A stretch of 64,000 nucleotides of DNA from Endocalyx cinctus (Eukaryota; Ascomycota; Sordariomycetes; Amphisphaeriales; Apiosporaceae), in contig BCKC01000012.1 in NCBI GenBank assembly GCA_001600455.1, positions 124,001-188,000 of the forward strand. The letters run 5' to 3'. Below the pieces are notes generated by a model, which saw nothing but the letters and a program-made list of their open reading frames with translations, was not told the origin of the DNA and did no database searches. How positions within the stretch are numbered: position 1 is the first letter of the stretch; every line of letters begins with the position of its first letter. The translations under genes were made by a program, and so were the position numbers. Below are positions 54,950 through 64,000 of the stretch, one piece after another.

Positions 54950-57900
54950 CGCAGATTAACCCATTCGAATACGTACAGACCTCGTCGCCAAGTTTTGATT
55001 TAAAATAACCTTTGTTTCGCTGATCCGAGGTGATCCGATCATACGAACAAGATTATTTATGTTGAGGCGCGGGTGGTTGATCTAAGTAGCCAAGTCGTAA
55101 TGCGTCGAAGATGAATCCCAGAGTTTCTCCTTTACCATCAACACTCCCAAGCTCTTTCATATATACTTGGGCCGAAATATCTCTTTTTTTCAATCTCGAG
55201 TTACTTTTATATATATAATTTTACCTCTGTTCCTTTTTCGTATCCAGGTGTTATCTTACGACGCCTTTTTGTTGAATCCGATGATAAGTTGAAGGCGAAT
55301 GATATGAGCGGTCGGAGTTTGTGGGGTCGACTGTTCTAGGGTTCACGATAATGTCTCTAATGAAATCATAGGGTATCAATGGAGTTGAGGCGATGTCGAG
55401 GTTGAGACAGGCTTAAATCTAAGAAGACGGTTCTCGGCGGTTATTATAGCCAATGTGATGAAATTTGAATATTGGCGATTCTGATTCGAGGTATCTTTGA
55501 GATGTCGCTGGTTTATGGGCGGTTGCAGGATACGTGCGATACCTATCCCTACATCAGGCTATCTTGGGTGTCAGAATAGTGGATAAAGATATTCAAGTGG
55601 TTGGTTCTTTCTTAAATGCGGTGTGAAATTATGCGCTTTGTATAAATGAGTGATATGAGGTGGCTATTGTGATATATACTTCAGATATGCTATACAAGGT
55701 GGTAAATGCGGTGAAATGAAAGAAAGAGAAAAAAAAAACGAATAAAAATGGAAAAGGGTGATATCGACGGGGTCTGTTGATGCGAGAGAGGGAGAGAGAG
55801 AAGGTGAACAATTAGATAGGCTGATAATGTTAGAAATTTTGGGTAAAATCAAGCGTCGCCTTCCTTACCTTATGCCCTACAAATGGATTCAAGAAAATCA
55901 ATCTCCTTGTTAGAAAGATATCTTTGTCTCCTTTTTTCTACAAGAGAAAGGTCAAGTTTTGGTAGACCATACGAAATGTGGAATAGAAATTACATTTACT
56001 ACATAATAGAGGTAAGAAGAGGAGGGGGGGGTTGAAGGGAGTAAACTAATATGGATTAGCGAGAAAGAACGGTTCAATGACAACGAGTATACATGTGGTA
56101 CATGTGGATTTTAATAGTACATGGCATATATGCTTAGGTACCTACCTAGGGTACCTACTGTACTAAAGCACATTCTATCCCTACTACTGTGCTCTGTACA
56201 TACTAGTGAAGTCTGCACTTATTACTTTAGTTGTTGATAACTTCTACCGTAGGCTGCGTAGGTTACCTTCTACTGTAACTAACAATTAGTTAATAAATAG
56301 CCTATAACCCTTATTTCCTGCGCTAATGTCAGGCCATTACACTTATTCGCCCCAAGTAAAAGTATACGGGATACACTAGTATACACACTTACTTGAGTAT
56401 ACTCCGTATACCTTTCAACGTTCATAATAATTCTCTAAACCGTTGGATTATTCTTATTCTTATCTTCTTCTTCTTGAAAATTAATCCTTTTTTTTTTTAT
56501 CAAAGTAATACCGTTGAATACCAAGTTCAAAGTGTCCTTATAAATTAGGAGATACTTACTATTAAGTATATTAATTAGGTAAATATTTAGTCTGTAAATA
56601 CTAAATACAGAGTAAAGTACTACCTAGGAATGTACCTAGGTAGGTAATTATTGTAGACATAAGGTTGGCTTATTTCCAACCACCTAAATCAATGTATATC
56701 TATGTAGACAGTGTTCTTTAGATTCAATACTGTATTCTGATCTTCATGGTACATTCATACATTTTGTTTCATAAATTTGCAGCCTAATTAATACCTCTCT
56801 AATTCTTCTTATTGTTCTCCAGTAATGTACTACTGTAGGTATATAAAGTACTTACCTAAATACTTAAGTAGATGTCAATCAGTCTGAATAGATCAGTCTT
56901 GAGATGAAGATTAGGAATATCCATTAGCGCCTCCGTGAGTAATACTGGTAGAGTACGTCCACGGCAGCACGGGTATAGATAAATGAATTTATAAGATCAT
57001 TAAACTATGTCAGTAATCCTTTCTAGTTCCTTCCAGTTTACATAGACGCACGTGGTATTTCTAACTAGTGATACCCGTAAACCTACCTAGGCAGGTATCG
57101 ACTCACTTCCTATATGTCCGCGGGTACTTATAAGTAGTGTTTGTAATATGTATTCATCCTTACTACCAATCTTCTGGATGATGGGTAATACCCAGTAGGT
57201 CAGAGATAGGCAGGCTCACAAAGTATACAGTAAAGGACAGTAAACTCGATCTTTCCAATAAATGACGATTGGGCATTGATGGCATTGTTTCAAACTAGGG
57301 GGTATCCGAGCTGTCCATACTTGAAGTAGTTAATTCCCGTCACATTGGACAATCCGAAACCGACCATGATCGTCGCCCTTCTCAAACTCGATATCCTGAA
57401 TAGTCCATCGTACTGATTTTCCAAGTCTACGCTGCGGTATCGAACTGCCTACATGGTACGGAACATGAATTATTGGTACATACGTATATGCAACTTTGAC
57501 CTCAGCTGCTTAGGTCGTTATAAAGAAGTTCGAGTTGGAATTCCAAATATGAGTAAAGATAAACGATCAGCATTATCTGCTCTGACTACAAGCTCCGAAT
57601 CTGGTGGCGAAAAAGGTGGAAATGATGCGCATAAGATTGAGACATGTCAAATGGGTCGAGCTTTCGTCATTCTAGAAGCTTATGGGTCATGATAAGCACA
57701 ATTTTTCGGCTTATATTATATAAAGAAATCTCACGTCTCCTCAACTTTGTGGAGTTCTTCAAAATTTTTACACCGTGTGTAGTATGTAACTGAGTAATTA
57801 ATTATGTTCAAATGAGACAGTGTGCTCTGCGTTCACTCTGAGGGAGACGAGTATAAACGAGAGGTGCTTCTTAAAACGTTTAATAGTTCTTCACTGGCTG

Positions 57901-60482
57901 CGCCTGTACCAGTCACCAACTAGGAAGCTGGTTTGTGCCATCGAAGACATCTATTATATCAGCTTTATATATACGGGGTATTATGGATATACGTAGTCTT
58001 CTTCTTTTTATATACTCTGTATATACATACCTACCTAGGCAGCTAGGAAGGTATATATATGGAGGTTAGACTATAAATGTGAACGAGTCCAACGTTTATC
58101 TGAGATTCGCAAGATCTGCAACGCCTCGGACTATAATTATAGCTACTTACGCTAGTGTAGGGACAAAGTTCTTCATTAATGATCGAATCCGACCCTGCAT
58201 ATACATATAGGGGATAATACATGTATGGGAGAGAGGGCGAGTCCTTGCAGCGATACCGGATTTCCTTACCTTTTCGCCATGGTCAAGGACAGAATGTAAC
58301 CTCATCGACGGATCACAGACGCAGAGAAAACTAATTATAGCATACTGCATAAGAGAACGAACTCGTGGCAGCCTATAAGAGAATGTGACACACGCAGGTA
58401 GTGATGCGATGCGATGTGATGTGTTATTTATTAATTAGTTTATTTGTATACTAGATGAAGGTGAGAAACCAAGTAAACAAGGCTTATTGTTCGAATATGC
58501 TTCCATGCATATTTCTAATCCTACTAAAAAGTTTGGGTGATTCGTCAAAAAGTGGGAAGAAGACCCCCCCCTCCCCTCTCTTAGAGATTCATCGTCGCTA
58601 ATCCATTAGTATGTGATTAAGCAGACGGAAAATATACAAGTATATGTAGGTATGGATATTGTCCGAAAATAGGGATATACTTGTACCCTACTTAATAAGT
58701 AAGTGCGCTCGCTATATCACACGGTGGATATGGGGTGGTCTGATTCGATTCATGCCCTTTATGCGGACCGGATTATCTTCAGCAACGGGACGATGAAGTC
58801 AATTAATTCCATTGTTAGGATATATTAATCTTTACCCCGCCATCGTCACATGAGAAACCCCAGCTTGTTTCTGGTCCAAGAGTTACAGGGATGCTGACGG
58901 AACGGCCCAGCTTTGCTTTTTCAAACCTTTAGTTACAAGCATGTTAAATAGAAAAAAAAAGTAGACTCGCCTACCCTTGAATGATACGGTTACTTGGTAT
59001 ATGATGAAATAAAGTATGGAAAGAAAAAGGGTACCAAGGTCAATCAAGATGCCTGGTTTTCTTGATTGATATGTACCTAGGTAGATTAAGGATGGGCGGG
59101 ATTGAATACAACAGGCTCAAAACTTACGAGTTAAAAACGAAACAAAAAAAAGAGATTCATGGTTACCTCATATCTTTCTACCACGGTACTTGATATTTTA
59201 ATAGATAATACCTAAGGTGCCTACCTACCTAGGTACCTATATACTCTCGGCATGTATACTTGAGTAAACCTGAAAAATAAACAAGAATAAACAAAAAAAA
59301 AAATGAAATAAATTATAATTGAATGATTGAATGTCGGAAACACCTCACGCGTTGGATTGACGCATACGTTACTGTATACTACCTACCTAGCATATAGGTA
59401 GATATGGATGCATGTAAAGTGAATGTAATGTATGTATGTAACTATATGTACGTAACTTTGTACTGTAAACTCAGAACTCCTTCGTAGATAGGTACGCTAC
59501 ACTACGAAAAACTTGTCGTGGCAGCCGTGGACAGGTCAGTAATTATTCCACCCGGGCCCACCTAGAGCCACATAGAGCCACATAGAGCCACATAGAGTCA
59601 CCTAAAGAAAATGACCTTACATACCTAAATCCATAGTAATAAGGACTAGGTCAGCTATCCGACAAATCCAAAACCTTGAATTAACCCCCCCAAGTTCCAT
59701 AAGCCCACAAATAGATTCTTGCTCCCGCCACTGTAAAGTAATGTAAACATCGCCATCGAACCCAAATCTTGCCTATCCGGAGACCCTGACTTTTAACAAT
59801 AAAACCTGACGTTGCTGAAAAGTACTAGGTTAATCAGTGAATCAACCAAGATTTAATATTTCAAACTATTTTGACTTATTGAAATAATACGTAACTGGGT
59901 TTTCTCTCTTTCTCTCTCTTTATTTTGTTGAAATTAATTAATTGATTTATTGATATAATCTAATCTACTGGATGATTTAAACACCACTCACTCGTGTTCA
60001 TTACTTCCCTACCTAGAGGTACCCGTAAACCTATTCAATTGTTGGTAATCCAACTTACACTACTACGCTTGTACCATCCCCCCCGAGACTATTAGGTATC
60101 CCGCCTGTGTAGGCTCTTAGATCCAAGTTCCAAGTTATTATACTTGGACGGCAATCTCCTTTTTCTCTTCAACCGAACCGGAGACGGTACCGACAAGACG
60201 ACATGACATAGTATATCACACACACGCGCGCGCACACTGCCTTATGTACTGTTATGTGATTGTTGAGTTACTACCAAGGTACCTAACTTGGATCTTACTC
60301 CTCCTTCACTACGACCTACCTGGTCTGCCAGCCTGCCAGCCTGCCTAGACCGTTGTCGCTCTGACCCTCAAAAGCGCATCCTGGCCAAGATTTGATATCG
60401 ATATCGATAACTTGCACCTCAACATTTCCTTCTCCATCTCGCAAAGTACATAATCCAAGTAATCATCTTCATCTCACCCGTT
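54950..60482. other. 5.5-kb intergenic spacer
   Basis: Between two divergent housekeeping genes. No supported gene. Contents are a poly-T/TATA stretch near 55200 in the cdc24 promoter, many CCTAGG-centred palindromes (56150, 56622, 57087, 58031, 59079, 59228), a 10-bp minisatellite (59561-59600), a (CA)n(CG)n patch near 60215-60237 and GATATCGATATCGATA near 60396. An open frame at 57453-57692 is not convincing. Confidence 0.4.
59561..59600. repeat. 10-bp tandem repeat, four units
   Basis: Units cctagagcca, catagagcca, catagagcca and catagagtca lie head to tail, followed by a more degenerate fifth (cctaaag). It is a short minisatellite in intergenic DNA. Confidence 0.9.
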
Positions 60483-63400
60483 ATGGAGTCCTTCTCCGCC
60501 GCTCAGCAACCCGACGAAGGCTACTCAGAACATCCTCTCAACCCCACCGATAACACCACCCTAACCAGCGCTTCTCTACCTTTACCCGTAGCCTTCCAAT
60601 CTCCGGGGGAAATTGAGACCTGGCTACAAACGCATTTGTCTAAACTCTCTATTCGAGAGAAGCATCGTGAGTCATCCTCGTTATTTGTTGACGTGAATTA
60701 CTCGAAATCAATCCTATCGTCTTTGCTGATGCCTAATCCTCCTATCTTCTCGCGCAGGTCTTGCCATGGTCCTTCTTAATGAACTACCTACTACCGTCGT
60801 CGCTGATATAGTGATGAACGAACTTAACCCGCGACTCTACATCGACTTCGTCAAGCGCCTACCCACCGAAATATGTCTCAAGATTTTGGGATATCTGGAC
60901 GCCGTGTCCTTGGTGCACGTGGCTATGTGCTGCCGGCCGTGGTTCTACCTAGCTATGGACCACAAATTATGGGAGAAGCTATATTATCTTGAAGGTTGGA
61001 AGGCCATAGTACCCGAGATTATCGCCGCGGAACATCGCATGAACGAGAAACACGCGTTACTTCAGATACATCACGAAAGAGTACGGTCCTTCGAAGACGG
61101 GCACGTAAATAAAAAACGCGCTATTTCAGATCCGACCACGGAAGATGACGGCGATGATTACGATGACGATTACGAGATGATCGATGCTTCTCCGACTATT
61201 AGGAAAGATCGCAAGGATACCGACATGTCCGGTACGAGTCTGTTCGGGGGCCCCCAGCCTGGCGGTAGGACCTCGTCAACCAAGAGTAGCGCAAGCGTGA
61301 CCCGACACATGGGAGACCTAATCATGAAGTCGCCAGACCCTACGGTGGATCGAAAGGGCAAGGGCAAAGAAGTTACGAGACCGGTTAAAGAGAAGCCCTT
61401 AGTCGAGCCCGTGGGGACCTCGTTGTCGCCAGACATGACCAACGGCTCGTCTCATCCGGTCAAATCGACTCTCTGGATCCGTGATTCTAGAAATAACAAA
61501 TTCCAGATCAACTGGAAATATCTGTACACCATGCGACGGAGATTAGAACACAACTGGGACCGTGGTAAATTTGTAAACTTTCAATTACCCCACCCGGACT
61601 ACATGCACGAAGGGCACGTCGAATGTATCTACAGTCTTCAATTCAACTCGAGGTATCTAGTCAGCGGTAGCCGTGATCGCTCGTTGCGAATCTGGAATCT
61701 TCGGACACGCCGCCTTGTACGACCGCTTCTGGGACACCGTGGATCGGTTCTGTGCCTGCAGTTCGATTCAGATCCCGAAGAAGATATAATCGTGTCTGGA
61801 AGTAGTGACACGGATGTCATACTTTGGAGATTTTCGACCGGAGAAATCATCCAACTACTCGCAAATGCGCACAGAGAATCTGTTCTTAACGTCAAATTCG
61901 ACAAGAGGATCCTGGTTACGTGTTCTAAGGATAAAACAATTAAAATTTTCAACCGAATCCCTCTCAAAGCTGGTGATCTTGGATACGGGGATGGAGGCGT
62001 CTCCCCCGTTCCCATTAACCTCCGAAACTACGGTTACGACGATTCGCCGCTTAATCAACTACCTATTAAGCCACCCTACACGGTGATCGGCTCTCTCGAG
62101 GGCCACGGCGCGGCCGTGAACGCGGTCCAGATTTGTGGTCGAGAAGTGGTGTCGGCAAGTGGTGATCGACACATCAAAGTATGGGATTGGCCTAATCAGC
62201 GACCCATCCGGACCTTCATCGGTCACCAAAAGGGTATCGCGTGTGTTCAATACGACGGACGTCGAATTGTGAGTGGAAGCAGTGATAACGAGGTTAAAGT
62301 GTTCGATAGGGAGACCGGGCTCGAGGTCGCGAGCTTGAGATCTCACACGAATCTCGTGCGAACCGTACAAGCCGGCTTCGCCGATCTCCCCTATAGTATA
62401 GAGGAAGATCGACGGGAGGCCAGGGAAGTGGACAAAGCCTATTTTAAGGCTCTCAACGACGGTGATATTCAGGAAGCGCGGATGATACGAAGCCGGAAAC
62501 ATAATGCGGGAAGTCGCCGGCCAGAGGATATTACGGCTTACGGAGCCACCTTACCTCCTGGTGGTGGCGGTGGACCTTACGGACGAATTGTCTCGGGCTC
62601 CTATGATCAGAGCATCATCATTTGGCGACGCGACAAAGAAGGTGTCTGGAGAAATGCGCATACACTTAAACAAGAGGACGCCGCCAGGGCTGCTCAACGG
62701 CAAATTTCCGGGGCTTCGAGCGGAAGTACGCATCGTAGACAATCTCCCGCAGTTGTCGACGCAGGAAACGGCTCAGCAAGGAGCCATCAAAATCAGGCGC
62801 CCTCTCCGCCAGGCCCTCCATCGAGCGCGCCTCCGGCGTTGCAACAACCGCTACCGCCGCCAAACTACACACATATCGAGCACCCGATTCATGCGACGAT
62901 TACACCACAGACTACGGCTTCTTACACGCAAATGATCGACACGGCCGTCCCGCAAGGCCCCAATGTCCTTATGCAAACACTGAATGCATATCCCACCATG
63001 CTCTCCTACACATCCCACATACAGGCGGCTATCGATCGAGAGCCCGACCCGATGAGGCGTTCTCAGCTACGACAAGTGGTGAACGCCGCGCTGGCTCGAG
63101 TACAGATCGCGCAGAACCGTATCCGAGACTCGGTACAGCATGCTCTAGCAACCACGATCGAATCCTCTTCTTCCTCCTCGGCGCAACAACCGATACACCT
63201 GCCACGTATACACGCACCCCGCCCCGACCATGCCCATGAACCGCTACCACGGCAGGTACACCTACCCGGTTCCGTAAGCTCCTCTCGCGCGGCCCCTACT
63301 CTGGTTGCGATTCCTACCGCAGAACAACAAAACGCTACTACATCGTCAAACGGGGGTGGTCCTCCCCACATGGCAAGCAATGCTATCATGAACCAAAGCC

Positions 63401-63678
63401 ACTCTACTACACCTAACGCACCAGGAGCAACACCGGCGGCAGCACCGGTATCGACCCAAAGTGCGGCAGGAAGCCAACAGGCACAAGCGCCGCCACCACA
63501 GCAGCATCCTCACATGCCGGCGCAGGACGATCCTGGACCGCCTCGAATCTTCAAGCTCCAGTTCGACGCTCGACGTATCATTTGCTGCAGCCAGGTTACC
63601 ACGATCGTGGGTTGGGACTTCTGTAACCGGGACCCCGAGCTCGAGGAGGCTTCAAGATTTTTCGGCTCGGTAGAATAG
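60483..63678 (+). CDS. fwd-1: F-box/WD40-repeat protein, SCF ubiquitin-ligase adaptor (FWD-1-like)
   Basis: Two exons, 60483-60666 and 60758-63678, around a 91-nt intron give 1034 aa. The start of exon 2 reads LAMVLLNELPTTVVADIV, then the F-box at about 95-140 (KRLPTEICLKILGYLDAVSL, KLWEKLYYLEGWKA). Six WD40 blades run from about 343 to 685 (GHVECIYSLQFN, GHRGSVLCLQFDS, VLNVKFDKRILVTCSKD, GHGAAVNAVQICG, GHQKGIACVQYDGRRIVSG, RIVSGSYDQSIIIWRR). A seventh (PRIFKLQFDARRIICCS) is at about 988-1025, after a roughly 300-residue Ser/Pro/Gln/His-rich insertion. The F-box binds Skp1 and the propeller binds phosphodegrons. Layout and length match Neurospora FWD-1, which mediates turnover of the clock protein FRQ. 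The symbol is by similarity from memory, and other beta-TrCP-like adaptors are the alternative. Confidence 0.9.
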
Positions 63679-64000
63679 AGCATATGAAAGCTATTACAAT
63701 TGAGCGGTGCTAGGAAAATAGAAGATTAAGTGTTTGTGCTATGTTTATAAGTGAAGAGAGGGGAGAAGAAATGTGAGATTATATAGATATGCTTTGATTA
63801 GAATTATTCGTCGGGAATGACTTGAAAGCATGACACGACATGAATAAAAAAAAAAAAAAAAAAATCAAATTAGCTGTATACCATCGTATTATGTTGAAGA
63901 CGACCTTGGAAGAGGATCTGGAAAATTGTGTACGTAAGAGAATAAATCATGTAAGATACGTAAATGGAAGAAAGAATTATTCCAGTAAATAATCGAACCT
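63679..64000. other. 3' flank of the F-box/WD40 gene
   Basis: AT-rich 3' untranslated/flanking DNA with a poly(A) run at 63845-63864 and an AATAAA-like signal (gaataaaa near 63842; another aataaatc near 63941). No gene begins here. Confidence 0.4.

Noticed and set aside
57453..57692. 79-codon ATG frame in the 5.5-kb spacer
   Set aside because: No recognisable motif, no intron signals, AT-rich surroundings; not better than chance.

Overview
The window is nuclear DNA of a filamentous ascomycete (Pezizomycotina, most likely a sordariomycete). The support is short GT-AG introns of 51-170 nt with CTAAC/CTGAC-like branch sites, a HET-domain protein, an AA9 lytic polysaccharide monooxygenase with a CBM1, a Zn2Cys6 regulator, a siderophore transporter, a Cdc24 RhoGEF and an F-box/WD40 protein close to Neurospora FWD-1. 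Coding exons are clearly more GC-rich than the AT-rich intergenic DNA. All exon joins below are my own, made from splice sites and reading-frame continuity; no transcript data were available.

Layout. 1-18.7 kb is accessory DNA: a secreted-type metallophosphoesterase (2174-3567, -), a HET protein (4675-6690, -), an orphan gene near 8 kb, an AA9-CBM1 cellulose-degrading enzyme (9769-10941, +), a cytochrome P450 broken by a nonsense codon (12664-14476, +), an acyl-carrier-protein relic of a highly reducing polyketide synthase (about 15494-15675, +), a C2H2 zinc-finger protein (16096-16821, -) and an orphan gene at 17.9-18.7 kb. LTR-like repeats lie among them. One of these (7385-7579) is a clean solo-LTR-like insertion with a 5-bp target duplication, and its empty-site counterpart is preserved at 701-757. 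The P450 and PKS pieces look like the remains of a dead secondary-metabolite cluster.

18.7-34.1 kb is about 15 kb of gene-poor DNA. It is rich in homopolymers, microsatellites and hairpins and is interrupted by a 390-bp assembly gap inside a (TTTA)n tract.

34.1-45.4 kb is the most interesting functional block. It has a MOSC / ferredoxin-reductase / 2Fe-2S fusion (34108-35895, -), a flavin-containing monooxygenase (36642-38231, -), a divergently transcribed Zn2Cys6 transcription factor (39150-41555, +), a small Cys-rich ORF and a siderophore-type MFS transporter (43387-45379, -). An 18-bp perfect palindrome with a CGG-AT-CCG core, the type of site Zn2Cys6 proteins bind, lies about 160 bp upstream of the MOSC fusion in a cluster of TCGGA half-sites. 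I propose this trio as a small regulated N-/hetero-atom oxidation-reduction module. The transporter promoter carries an exact ATCTGATAA iron-GATA motif.

49.1-64 kb is more conserved housekeeping DNA: a small secreted protein (49132-49737, -), Cdc24 (51588-54949, -; four exons, one intron with a GC donor) and an FWD-1-like SCF substrate adaptor (60483-63678, +). They are separated by AT-rich spacers studded with CCTAGG-centred palindromes. No CRISPR, rRNA or intact tRNA was found.
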